The notes under the pieces are model-generated. The model saw nothing but the letters and a program-made list of their open reading frames with translations. It was not told the origin of the DNA and made no database searches. From the NCBI RefSeq assembly GCF_030129945.1, contig NZ_JARRAF010000010.1, forward strand, positions 1-64,000: a stretch of 64,000 bases of DNA, in the 5' to 3' direction. This stretch comes from Parachitinimonas caeni (lineage in GTDB: Bacteria; Pseudomonadota; Gammaproteobacteria; Burkholderiales; Chitinimonadaceae). Below are positions 44,657 to 52,396 of the stretch, piece by piece (position 1 is the first letter of the stretch; every line of letters begins with the position of its first letter). Both the position numbers and the translations under genes were made by a program.

Positions 44657-44669
44657 AAACGTTTCTGCT

Positions 44670-45059
44670 TCAAGGGGTATAGGTCTGACGACTATCTGCT
44701 ACTGAGTATGCTAAGTAAGTGAGTCTACAGGCCAGCTCATCGGGCACATTGATGCATAGCTCTAATAATTGGCGCTTAACGGAGCCTGTCCCCGTTTGTG
44801 CACTCTGAATTGCAGACTGCATCATGCATATGTCACTACTTGAGCCTAGAGGCTGATCGCGTGCCACCAAAAGTACAGTCTCAACTATTAGGTGATTGAT
44901 TTGCTCTTGATTGTTTTTGCTCAAGTCCTTCTCCCAGCTTCCATGCAGCAAATTTGTTATTGGAAAGGATAGTAAGAGAACACTCGGCCTGTGGATAGTC
45001 CCCTTTCCACCCTCGGCAGGTAACAAGTTGTTACGTTTTTTTAAAAAATTCCCGTGCAA
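44670..45059 (-). CDS. Hypothetical small protein at the prophage left edge (doubtful)
   Basis: Open frame of 129 residues, AT-rich. The C-terminal 85 residues (from SKNNQEQINHLIVETVLLVARDQ) read like an amphipathic helical protein; an AGAAGG ahead of a TTG at about 44926 could start a shorter product. The N-terminal part overlaps the promoter region of the peptide operon. No family recognised. Confidence 0.3.
   Translation of the reverse strand: MHGNFLKKRNNLLPAEGGKGTIHRPSVLLLSFPITNLLHGSWEKDLSKNNQEQINHLIVETVLLVARDQPLGSSSDICMMQSAIQSAQTGTGSVKRQLLELCINVPDELACRLTYLAYSVADSRQTYTP
45020..45034. promoter_or_regulatory. Palindrome GTAACAAGTTGTTAC upstream of the peptide-LuxR operon
   Basis: Perfect 7-base arms around a central G, 83 bases before the first gene of the cassette. 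A plausible binding site for the LuxR-type protein or the HTH protein of the same operon; it does not match the canonical lux box. Confidence 0.45.
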
Positions 45060-45116
45060 TAAGGGAAAACGAGAGTGGGTGTTGCAAAAAAAAATTACTA
45101 ATGCTCAAATATTTCG

Positions 45117-45944
45117 ATGGGAAAACGCGAAAACGTGAATCCAACTTCACACATCATGGGCAATGTTGCTGCCTTGCTATATGAGATTGAGCCATATAAG
45201 CACCGCTGGGCATCATGGCTTGCAGAACGGACGGGAATGACTCCGCATTGGATGCGGAAGTTCCTGGCAGGCAAAGCTTCCAGCCTTGAGGTTTATTACA
45301 AGGTTGCCGATGCTCTTGGAGTCCCTATCGCCCGCCTATTTGACGAGAGTCTTCCGAATTCACGAGTGATAACCGCCAAAGCAAATATAGCGGGCCGAGT
45401 TTCAATAGTTCGTGCTTGGATCACGCTAGAGTGTTTTATTCCCTGGAATGACGAATACCTATACGCCATAAGGGTGGATGACGGTACATGGCATATTCTT
45501 GATGCGGGAGATCCACATACAGGACCTGCTTACAGAGTCTTACGTCATGAAGGCGTAGGCGATCCACAACCTTTAGATGTATGCAAAATTCTTCTCTGCG
45601 CTCTGCCAGGAAATGAAGATGCTGAGGATCTAAAGTTATGGCTGATAAGGCGAGGCTTCACAGTTCGCATGGAGTGCGACATTCATAGCATTCCCGGTAT
45701 CTCTAGGCGGTGGAAGCAGCACATCTTGATTGCTATGGTTGATCAAGACATCCAGCTTTTTGATGAAGTGATTGCCAAGGCTCGCACCCCTCTCTCCGCC
45801 ATAGCCATTAGAGATTCAGTAAACTGCATCGAGTTAATAGAAGATTTTCCAAATAGATATTGGATTGTTCCCCCAACCAGTCACGACATTCTCTTTGCAA
45901 TTAAGAAGTTAGTTTACTTTTTATCACCGGAAACCAAATTGTAA
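45117..45944 (+). CDS. HTH (XRE-like) protein, first gene of the peptide-LuxR cassette
   Basis: 275 residues. A helix-turn-helix is at about 30-78 (HRWASWLAERTGMTPHWMRKFLAGKASSLEVYYKVADALGVPIARLF). The remaining 190 residues are unrecognised; a stretch HILDAGDPHTGPAYRVLRHEG and a later ILCALPGNEDAEDLKLWLIRRGF could be a ligand- or protein-binding domain. Codon use is more AT-rich than the chromosome. No strong ribosome site at the ATG; the internal ATG at 45156 is an alternative. It precedes the peptide by 19 bases. Confidence 0.65.
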   Translation: MGKRENVNPTSHIMGNVAALLYEIEPYKHRWASWLAERTGMTPHWMRKFLAGKASSLEVYYKVADALGVPIARLFDESLPNSRVITAKANIAGRVSIVRAWITLECFIPWNDEYLYAIRVDDGTWHILDAGDPHTGPAYRVLRHEGVGDPQPLDVCKILLCALPGNEDAEDLKLWLIRRGFTVRMECDIHSIPGISRRWKQHILIAMVDQDIQLFDEVIAKARTPLSAIAIRDSVNCIELIEDFPNRYWIVPPTSHDILFAIKKLVYFLSPETKL

Positions 45945-45963
45945 ATTTAGAAAGGCTCTCCTT

Positions 45964-46146
45964 ATGAAGAAAATTCTTCCTATTCAAGAACTTCCGATGG
46001 AGTTACTTGAACACGTATCTGGCGCAGCAGAAAGCGAGCCGGCGCCAACACCTGCGCCTCCACCACCTCAACCCACAACTGGATCAGCCCCATTACTTCC
46101 TGGTGCAGTCGCAGATCAGAGCATTCCCGTGCCTGTAGTGAAATAG
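45964..46146 (+). CDS. 60-residue proline-rich peptide with a double-glycine-type leader
   Basis: The N-terminus MKKILPIQELPMELLEHVSGA has the pattern of leader peptides cut by C39 peptidase transporters: hydrophobic/acidic helix with LxxELLxxVSG and a small Gly-Ala pair at 20-21. Cleavage there would leave 39 residues with 12 prolines, no Cys, no aromatics and a net negative charge. That is unlike cationic proline-rich antimicrobial peptides and more like a signal or linker peptide. The ribosome site AAAGGCTCTCCTT precedes the ATG. The stop is 1 base before the LuxR gene, so translation is probably coupled. No C39 transporter is in the window. Confidence 0.6.
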   Translation: MKKILPIQELPMELLEHVSGAAESEPAPTPAPPPPQPTTGSAPLLPGAVADQSIPVPVVK

Positions 46147-46147
46147 C

Positions 46148-46852
46148 ATGTTTAAACGGCCCCTACGTGATCAGCTTGCGGATATTCGCAATCAGTCCGA
46201 GTTGAAATACCAGATTGAACGGCTGGTGGGGCAGCTTGGGTGCAGTGCCTATGCTTTAGGGTATTGCACCCATTCTCGACCAGAGGACACGGTTTACTGG
46301 GTTGAAAATTATCTAGGCCGGTATGAGGTGCCGGAGGATTATTTAGAAAGGGACCCACTAGCTCAAAGAGTGATTGCAGGCCCGAGCTTATTTGAGTGGG
46401 GAAAGGAAGACTATATACAACGTAATGCCTTGGATATTTGGCAGTTGGCCAGTGAGCACGGCATACACTCAGGTTACGCGACATCCCTACGGCCTCATGG
46501 TGACTCTCGGCTGATGCTATCAATTGTCAATCATCAACCTTTATCCGGCTCTCTGAATGATCGAAGGGTTGTTTTGGAGGAATTTGGACAATTTGCCCGA
46601 ATGCTTGCAGGAGTTGTCATGGATACATTTGAATCGCTAGAAAGATTCAATGCGCTGTTGACCGAGCAAGAGAAGGAAGCACTTCGTTGGGTTTTTCATG
46701 GTTGCACTACTCAGCAAGTTGCTGATCGAATGCGACTTAGTTACGGTACTGCTTACCGAATATTACATGATGCAGCAGTCAAGGCTGGCACGAATGACCC
46801 GTTAACTGCCGCTTTTTCAGCAGCACGGTCAGGCGTCCTTGGCGCCGTCTAA
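46148..46852 (+). CDS. LuxR-type receptor/transcriptional regulator (orphan)
   Basis: 234 residues. An autoinducer-binding domain (about 20-165) keeps the ERDPLAQR Asp-Pro, the Trp in LFEWG and the Gly in HGIHSGYATSLRP; the Trp57/Tyr61 positions of TraR appear to be Tyr/Tyr. A LuxR HTH (about 172-232) has LTEQEKEALRWVFHGCTTQQVADRMRLSYGTAYRILHDAAVKAG. No luxI synthase is in the window. It ends 12 bases from the convergent phage repressor gene, so it is likely part of the prophage. It could sense an acyl-homoserine lactone, another small molecule, or act with the peptide upstream. Confidence 0.85.
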   Translation: MFKRPLRDQLADIRNQSELKYQIERLVGQLGCSAYALGYCTHSRPEDTVYWVENYLGRYEVPEDYLERDPLAQRVIAGPSLFEWGKEDYIQRNALDIWQLASEHGIHSGYATSLRPHGDSRLMLSIVNHQPLSGSLNDRRVVLEEFGQFARMLAGVVMDTFESLERFNALLTEQEKEALRWVFHGCTTQQVADRMRLSYGTAYRILHDAAVKAGTNDPLTAAFSAARSGVLGAV

Positions 46853-46864
46853 ATTTCCCCTTCC

Positions 46865-47404
46865 TCAAGGCTCTTTCTGAGTTGTCACCCATATAAAGCC
46901 ATCGCGCACTTGGCGAATGGCATATTCAGCAGCCTCATCCGCATTTAGCCCACTTCTTGAGGCGGACTGCATGACGCGGGTTCCAAAGTCTGCTGCCTCG
47001 GACGCAGATAGCTTCATTGTCACAGTCATAATCGCAATGAACTTACATAGTTGCCATACCGCCTGCTTATCGAGCGCTATTTCAGGTGCGTCACCATGCC
47101 ATTCGTTCGGTGGCTGACCATCTAAATTGGCTTCCTTTTGGGCCAGATCTGACCCAGTAGCAAGCCACTGAACGGACACTCCCGCACCATTGGCTATAGC
47201 AAGCAGTAAAGATAGTGTTGGAGTACCTCCGCGCAAGAGGCGAGTAATCCCCGTTACACTAACCCCACACTTCTTGGCAAAGGCTGTAGCGCTTCGCTCA
47301 CGCGCTACCAGACTACTCAGGCGTTCGTGAAACTCGCCGACCCCCTGAAGCTCATCCCCCTCTACCAATACATTCACTGTCGTCTCCTTTGACTTCATGT
47401 TCAT
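46865..47404 (-). CDS. Phage repressor (XRE/CI-like)
   Basis: 179 residues. An N-terminal HTH (about 27-80; RERSATAFAKKCGVSVTGITRLLRGGTPTLSLLLAIANGAGVSVQWL) is followed by a helical C-terminal part with no peptidase motif. Transcribed away from the early genes, it should bind the operator array at 47437-47570 and hold the lysogenic state. Size and position match Mu repressor c. A second start lies at residue 3. Confidence 0.8.
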   Translation of the reverse strand: MNMKSKETTVNVLVEGDELQGVGEFHERLSSLVARERSATAFAKKCGVSVTGITRLLRGGTPTLSLLLAIANGAGVSVQWLATGSDLAQKEANLDGQPPNEWHGDAPEIALDKQAVWQLCKFIAIMTVTMKLSASEAADFGTRVMQSASRSGLNADEAAEYAIRQVRDGFIWVTTQKEP

Positions 47405-47436
47405 TCCCCGAGTCGGGACAAAACTCCAACCGTAGC

Positions 47437-47570
47437 CATCCGACTTTAATGATCGAAGTCGGATGAATCCGAACTACTCAAACAAATTCATCCGACTTCG
47501 CTTCAAGCTCTTGAAATTGCTAAATAAGTTCAAAATCAGGCGCATTTGACGACAAAATTTAAGTCGGATG
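47437..47570. promoter_or_regulatory. Operator array: four exact copies of AAGTCGGATG
   Basis: Copies at 47437-47446 (minus), 47456-47465 (plus), 47489-47498 (minus) and 47561-47570 (plus). The first two form a perfect dyad with a 9-base spacer, the others an inverted pair 62 bases apart. They lie between the divergent repressor and ner genes, so they are likely repressor and/or Ner sites controlling both promoters. Confidence 0.8.
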
Positions 47571-47654
47571 AACCTAGATGCTTTCGATTTTTCTTGCAAA
47601 TGAAATCAAATGAATTCAAAATGGCATCATGTAGTAACGACATGAGGTGACTAA

Positions 47655-47897
47655 ATGATGTCATGCCAGCTGCCAAAAAAAGCCGGCGAGGATTGGCATC
47701 CTGCCGACGTCATAGCGGCGCTAAAAAAGCAAAAAAAATCCTTACGGCAATTGTCAGTGGCGGCGGGTTACAAGCCGGCCACACTTTCAAATGCCTTACG
47801 TACGCCTTGGCCAAAAGCGGAACAGATCATTGCGGATGCGATCGGCTTAAGGCCAGAACAAATTTGGCCACAACGCCACGCTAACCGACAGCCCTAA
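47655..47897 (+). CDS. ner: Ner-like DNA-binding protein
   Basis: 80 residues: DWHPADVIAALKKQKKSLRQLSVAAGYKPATLSNALRTPWPKAEQIIADAIGLRPEQIWPQR, the Ner/Nlp family, with the WP-xx-IW-PxR end. Ner damps early and repressor transcription during lytic growth. GAGGTG precedes the ATG. Confidence 0.9.
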   Translation: MMSCQLPKKAGEDWHPADVIAALKKQKKSLRQLSVAAGYKPATLSNALRTPWPKAEQIIADAIGLRPEQIWPQRHANRQP

Positions 47898-47918
47898 TTG
47901 AGTCTGTTTCTTTCTGCC

Positions 47919-47976
47919 TGTGCATGTTGTGCACTGCTGATAGAGGTAATTTTCTACCAAAAACCTCAATTGTGCA
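47919..47976. promoter_or_regulatory. Three TGTGCA repeats before the MuA unit
   Basis: TGTGCA at 47919-47924, 47928-47933 and 47971-47976, in the gap between ner and the next gene. They may be a protein-binding site, possibly part of a transposition enhancer; weak evidence. Confidence 0.25.
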
Positions 47977-47997
47977 TGCAAAACAATTATTGGAGTG

Positions 47998-48492
47998 ATG
48001 ACCGTGACAACAAGAAAAGTATCGAAACGCAACTGGAAAGCTTTACGGCCCAAGAGTTTAGGTCATGCCGTCGAGCTGGATGCGGAATTTGCGCTGACTG
48101 AAAAACGTCTACCGGCGAAGCGGATTTGTGAGCAGCTGGAAACATCGTTACCCACTTACTACCGCTGGGTGTCTGAACAGCAGATTCCCTTAGGCAAGGT
48201 GCTGACGTTTGAGCGGCTGTGCGGCGCTTCCTATGTGGCCGAATATCTGGCGGTGGCCTCCGGCAAGATTGTGATTGATATGCCACGCGGCAGAGTGGTG
48301 AAGCCCATCGACTTGAACGCGCTGTCTGTGCAGGCCGCAGCGGCCTTACTGGCACTGAATGAATGTTATGCGGGGCATGGCGCACCCGAGGATGCGGTTT
48401 CCCGGATTGATGAAGTCTTGCGGGGTCTGACGTTCCACCGAGAGAACGCCAGGAAGTTGCGGGCCCCCGAGCTGGATCTGTTTGCGGAGTAA
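47998..48492 (+). CDS. Mu-like phage early protein of unknown function
   Basis: 164 residues. An N-terminal HTH-like stretch is suggested by ALTEKRLPAKRICEQLETSLPTYYRWVSEQQIPLGKVLTFERLCGA. Such proteins often lie directly before MuA in Mu-like phages, but no function is known. The frame begins with a GTG at 47995; the ATG at 47998 has GGAG upstream. Confidence 0.65.
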   Translation: MTVTTRKVSKRNWKALRPKSLGHAVELDAEFALTEKRLPAKRICEQLETSLPTYYRWVSEQQIPLGKVLTFERLCGASYVAEYLAVASGKIVIDMPRGRVVKPIDLNALSVQAAAALLALNECYAGHGAPEDAVSRIDEVLRGLTFHRENARKLRAPELDLFAE

Positions 48493-48498
48493 GCCGCC

Positions 48499-50697
48499 AT
48501 GAGTCTAGCCCTTAAATCCCATTACAGCGCATCTGAGTTGGCCGCGTTTCATCTACCCGGCTTGCCTGCCACACCCCGCAACATTCTGGAGCGGGCCAAG
48601 CGCGAGAACTGGGCCTCAAGGCGGCGGGACGCGCAGGGCGGTGGCATTGAGTATGACTTCAATAGTCTGCCTCCTACGGCACAGGACGCCATCAAGCGCC
48701 ACATCCTGCAAGCGGTGGTGCAGTCGCCGCAGATTGTGGTGCCGTTGCCGGTCAAGTCCAGGCCAGCGTTGCAGCCGGTGATCCGTGAAGCCAAAGCCTT
48801 GGAAGTAGCGATCAAGTCCGGGGTCTGCGGCATTCAGACCTGTTTGACCGGGCTGGATGACGAGCAGCGGGCCAAGGGGGATGCGCGCAAGGGCATCTTG
48901 CTGGCGATTGAGTCGATTCAGGTTGCAGCCCGTTGCAGCTATGAAGCAGCCCTGACCACGCTGCTAACCAATGCCCGCCAGGGCAAGGTGGAGCCGCAGG
49001 TGATGGCGATGTTGCGGGCGGCCCGGAGTGCAGCCGGCCGTAAGGGTGGCGAGTTGCCGAGTGTGCGCACGCTGAAGCGCTGGTTGTCGATTGCCAAGCA
49101 GGGCGGCGATCTGGTGGCCAAGCGCAAGCAGAAGGAACCGCTGCCGGTGTGGATTGGCGGTTTTTTGGAGTGCTATCGGCAGCCGAGCAAGCCCACCCTC
49201 AAGCGGGCGTATATCGAGTTCGCCCAAATCTGGCAAAGCCAGCCTGAGTTGGCCGATGTGCCGGTGCCGAGCATTGATGCGGTGCGGCGGGCCATGAAGA
49301 AATTGCCAGCGGATCTGCTGGAGAAAGGTCGGCATACCGGGGCCGCCCTGAAAGCCCTGCTGCCCTATATCGAACGCGATTGGTCGGTGTTGCGGCCGAA
49401 TGATGTCTGGGTCGGCGATGGGCATGGCCTGAAAGCCTTGGTGGCGCATCCCGAGCATGGTCGGCCGTTTGTGGCCGAAGTCACGCTGGTTCTGGATGGC
49501 AATACGCGCTTGGCGGTCGGTTGGAGTGTGTCGCTGTCCGAGAATCAAGTGGCGGTCGGTGATGCAATCCGGCATGGCATCAGCCAGTACGGCAAACCAC
49601 TGATCTATTACAGCGACAACGGCGCCGGTGAAACCGCCAAGACCCTGGATGACCCGCTGCTGGGCATCTTGCCCCGGCTCGGCATCCACCACGCCACCGG
49701 CATCCCCAGCAATCCGCAGGGCCGGGGCCTGATTGAACGGGCGCACCAGACGATTCTGTTACCGCTGGCCGAACAGTTCGCCACCTTTCGCGGCAAGAAA
49801 ATGGACCGCGAAACCCTGCGCAAGACGGCGCAAGAAATCGAGTCGGCGCAGAAGCGCGGCGAGACCTCGGCCAAGCTGCCGACCTGGGCGCAGTTGATCG
49901 ACGCCTTGGAGCAGGCGGTCCACGCCTACAACCACACGCATGAGCACAGCCGCTTACCCAAAAAACCAGACGGCCGTCATTACACCCCGGCCGAGTATTA
50001 CGCCGAGCGGGTGTCCGAGGACATCGAAAAAGTCTCGCCGACCGCGCTGCAAGACCTGTTCCGGCCGCATGTCATCCGCACCCCCGAACGCGGGGTGGTG
50101 AAGCTATTCAACAACAGCTATTTCAGTCGCGAATTGAGCGCTTTGCCGAGGGGGACCGAGGTGCGGGTGTCGTTCGATATTCACGACCCACAAACCGTGC
50201 AGATCCGCACCTTGGAAGGCGTGTTCATTTGCCAGGCCGAGTGGAACGGCAACAAGCGCGCCGCCTTCCCGCTGAGCTTTATCGAGAACCTGAAGGACCA
50301 GCGGGCCGAACGCAAGATCAAGCGCGGTAACGCGATTATCGAAGAGGCCGAAGCCGAGCGGCGGCCGACCTATCAGCTTGAATCCACTGAACGGATCAGC
50401 ATTCCGGGCGTCGTCAGCCTGCGGCGCGACGAGTTGTCAACGTTGGCGGTGGGGGCGATTGAGGGCGAAGCCGTGGCAGTGCCAACCGCGCCAACGCTGG
50501 CGGCAGTCGCCGGGCCGACGCCGGACGAACGCTGGCAGCGCTGGTGGCAGATTGATGTGCAGATGCGGGATAGCGAGGAGGAACCGGCAGAGGAAGACCG
50601 GCGTTTCTGGCGCCAGTATCAGAAAAGCCCGGAATACCGGGCTCGTCTGAAGTCTGAAGGCGTACCCAGCTGGGCGGCCACCCAGTTAGGTCTCTGA
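48499..50697 (+). CDS. Phage transposase MuA
   Basis: 732 residues. An N-terminal Mu-type DNA-binding domain (about 1-75; YSASELAAFHLPGLPATPRNILERAKRENWASRR) precedes further end-binding domains, an rve catalytic core and a Mu-type C-terminal beta-barrel (about 530-600). DDE residues: Asp307 in WVGDGHG, Asp373 in YYSDNGAG, Glu413 in GLIERAHQ. It cuts and joins phage ends to target DNA in lysogeny and replication. It is followed by MuB. Confidence 0.92.
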   Translation: MSLALKSHYSASELAAFHLPGLPATPRNILERAKRENWASRRRDAQGGGIEYDFNSLPPTAQDAIKRHILQAVVQSPQIVVPLPVKSRPALQPVIREAKALEVAIKSGVCGIQTCLTGLDDEQRAKGDARKGILLAIESIQVAARCSYEAALTTLLTNARQGKVEPQVMAMLRAARSAAGRKGGELPSVRTLKRWLSIAKQGGDLVAKRKQKEPLPVWIGGFLECYRQPSKPTLKRAYIEFAQIWQSQPELADVPVPSIDAVRRAMKKLPADLLEKGRHTGAALKALLPYIERDWSVLRPNDVWVGDGHGLKALVAHPEHGRPFVAEVTLVLDGNTRLAVGWSVSLSENQVAVGDAIRHGISQYGKPLIYYSDNGAGETAKTLDDPLLGILPRLGIHHATGIPSNPQGRGLIERAHQTILLPLAEQFATFRGKKMDRETLRKTAQEIESAQKRGETSAKLPTWAQLIDALEQAVHAYNHTHEHSRLPKKPDGRHYTPAEYYAERVSEDIEKVSPTALQDLFRPHVIRTPERGVVKLFNNSYFSRELSALPRGTEVRVSFDIHDPQTVQIRTLEGVFICQAEWNGNKRAAFPLSFIENLKDQRAERKIKRGNAIIEEAEAERRPTYQLESTERISIPGVVSLRRDELSTLAVGAIEGEAVAVPTAPTLAAVAGPTPDERWQRWWQIDVQMRDSEEEPAEEDRRFWRQYQKSPEYRARLKSEGVPSWAATQLGL

Positions 50698-50727
50698 AGA
50701 AAGCAAATAAAGCGAAAGGAATCATAG

Positions 50728-51477
50728 ATGGGCGCTATCGAAACTTCAAGCATCACGGCGGTGCCGGGGATTGCGCAAATTGGCAATCTGGCGCTATGCC
50801 GGGTGGCGGTACGGCGAGCGCTGGACCGGAATTCAAGTCTACCCGGCATGGTGGTGTTGCATGGCCCCAGCGGTTACGGCAAGACCATCGCGGCCAATTA
50901 TCTCGCCAATGAGTCGCGGGCGTTCTATGTGCAAGCGCAATCGGTCTGGACCCGCAAAGCCTTTCTGCAGGCGATTCTGCGCGAAATGTCGATCCGGCCC
51001 GCTGGCACCGTTTGCGAAATGGCCGAGCTGATTGCGCAAGAGCTGGCCGCCAGCGGCCGGCCGCTGTTTATCGACGAAGCCGACCATGTGGTGGACCGGG
51101 GCTATATCGAGCTGGTGCGCGATCTGTACGAAGCCAGCCATGCGCCGATTTTGTTGATTGGCGAGGAGCTGCTGCCGACCAAGTTGCAGCGTTATGAGCG
51201 GGTGGCCGGCCGGGTCTTGGCCTGGGTGCCGGCTCAGCCCGTCAATCTGGAGGACGCCAAAAAGCTACGCACCATCTACGCCGCCGATGTAGCGATTGCT
51301 GACGATCTGCTGCAACGAGTGGTCGAGGTTGCGCATGGCTCGGTGCGGCGGGTGGCGGTCAATCTGGATTTGATCCAGTCGGAAGCCTTGAACGAGGGGC
51401 TGGAACGGGCGGATCTGGGCTGGTGGGGCCGGCGGGAGTTGTATACGGGGGAAGCGGCGAAACGGAGGCGCTTGTGA
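50728..51477 (+). CDS. MuB-like AAA+ ATPase, target-DNA activator
   Basis: 249 residues. Walker A GPSGYGKT (46-53) and Walker B LFIDEAD (about 113-119), as in MuB/ExeA-type ATPases. MuB binds target DNA and activates MuA. AAGGA lies before the ATG. Confidence 0.88.
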   Translation: MGAIETSSITAVPGIAQIGNLALCRVAVRRALDRNSSLPGMVVLHGPSGYGKTIAANYLANESRAFYVQAQSVWTRKAFLQAILREMSIRPAGTVCEMAELIAQELAASGRPLFIDEADHVVDRGYIELVRDLYEASHAPILLIGEELLPTKLQRYERVAGRVLAWVPAQPVNLEDAKKLRTIYAADVAIADDLLQRVVEVAHGSVRRVAVNLDLIQSEALNEGLERADLGWWGRRELYTGEAAKRRRL

Positions 51478-52058
51478 GATTCGGGCGCACGTATACGCAA
51501 GTCTGGTCGGCGATCCAGGCGCTGGCTGATAAGCCGCGCTGGCGGATACGCGACGTGATGATCGGCGCGCCGGGGCTGTCTGACTCCGCCGTCCGGCAGT
51601 ATCTGAATCGGCTGCTGCGCGCCGGTTATGTTGAGCCGTTGCCGAGAGTACCGGCCTACGGCCCTGTGTACTACCGGGCCATTCGCCCCTTGACCGGCAA
51701 GGCCCCGCTGCTCGATGGCAATGGCCAGCGCCGGCCGGCACCGGTCACCCGCCAGCAGGCCATCTGGGGCACGATGCGGCGCCTGCCGCAGTGGACCATC
51801 CCTGAACTGGCAGCCTTTGCGTCGGTCGGCGAGCGGCCCTTATCTCGCGCCTCAGTCTCTCACTATGTCCGGCAGCTGGAGCGGGCCGGGTATCTGGTGT
51901 GCCTGGAGCGCCATCCGTCGCGCACCGGCATTCCCTCGCGCTATGCCCTCAAGCCCGCGCATCGACTCAAACCGCTACCGCCGGAACGGCGCTCATCTCG
52001 CGTGCTGTTCGACCCGAACACCAGGCAAACCATCGAACTGCCAAGGCGGGCGTCATGA
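51474..52058 (+). CDS. Phage early protein with winged-helix-like regions
   Basis: 194 residues. Two similar helix-turn-helix-like patterns are seen: RIRDVMIGAPGLSDSAVRQYLNRLLRAGYVE and TIPELAAFASVGERPLSRASVSHYVRQLERAGYLV. This suggests a DNA-binding protein with tandem wings. I use the GTG at 51474 (GTGA overlap with MuB, GGAGG 5 bases upstream); an ATG at 51423 lies inside MuB. Confidence 0.65.
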   Translation: MRFGRTYTQVWSAIQALADKPRWRIRDVMIGAPGLSDSAVRQYLNRLLRAGYVEPLPRVPAYGPVYYRAIRPLTGKAPLLDGNGQRRPAPVTRQQAIWGTMRRLPQWTIPELAAFASVGERPLSRASVSHYVRQLERAGYLVCLERHPSRTGIPSRYALKPAHRLKPLPPERRSSRVLFDPNTRQTIELPRRAS

Positions 52059-52396
52059 ACCCCATTTACCAGCACGAGCCCTGGTACCAGTTGCTACGCC
52101 AATCGGTGGCAGCCGTTGGTGTCAGTGCCACGGCGCGCCGCCTCGGCTACCGCAACCACACCGGCACCAGTCTGGCGCTCAAGGGCTGTTATCGCGGCGA
52201 CATCGCGCCGTTTGCCGCCCGCGTGCTGCAAGTGCTCAGTCAGGTGGCTTGCCCGCATACCGGCAGCACGCTGCCGCTGGCCGACTGCCGCGCCATTGCC
52301 CTGGCTGCCGCCCCCACGCACAACCCCTTGCGTCTGGCGCACTGGCGCGCCTGTCGCAACTGTCCGCATCGCCCATCACAGGAGGGAACCGCATGA
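52055..52396 (+). CDS. Phage early protein, unknown
   Basis: 113 residues. N-terminal HTH-like YQLLRQSVAAVGVSATARRLGYRN; four Cys near the C-terminus (CRNC and others) may bind metal. ATGA overlap with the gene before and after. Confidence 0.55.
   Translation: MNPIYQHEPWYQLLRQSVAAVGVSATARRLGYRNHTGTSLALKGCYRGDIAPFAARVLQVLSQVACPHTGSTLPLADCRAIALAAAPTHNPLRLAHWRACRNCPHRPSQEGTA

Noticed and set aside
45964-46146. Small ORF as a proline-rich antimicrobial peptide
   Set aside because: The mature part is acidic and lacks the Arg/Pro pattern of that class; a leader-type peptide of other function fits better.
46865-47404. Repressor as an SOS-cleaved CI/LexA-like protein
   Set aside because: The C-terminal part lacks a Ser-Lys peptidase motif and is short; it resembles simple XRE repressors.
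47437-47570. The AAGTCGGATG copies as a CRISPR array
   Set aside because: Only four 10-base copies in alternating orientation with uneven spacing and no cas genes; they fit phage operators.
47898-48101. Open frame of 67 codons after ner
   Set aside because: It runs through the gap and out of frame into the following gene; no ribosome site.
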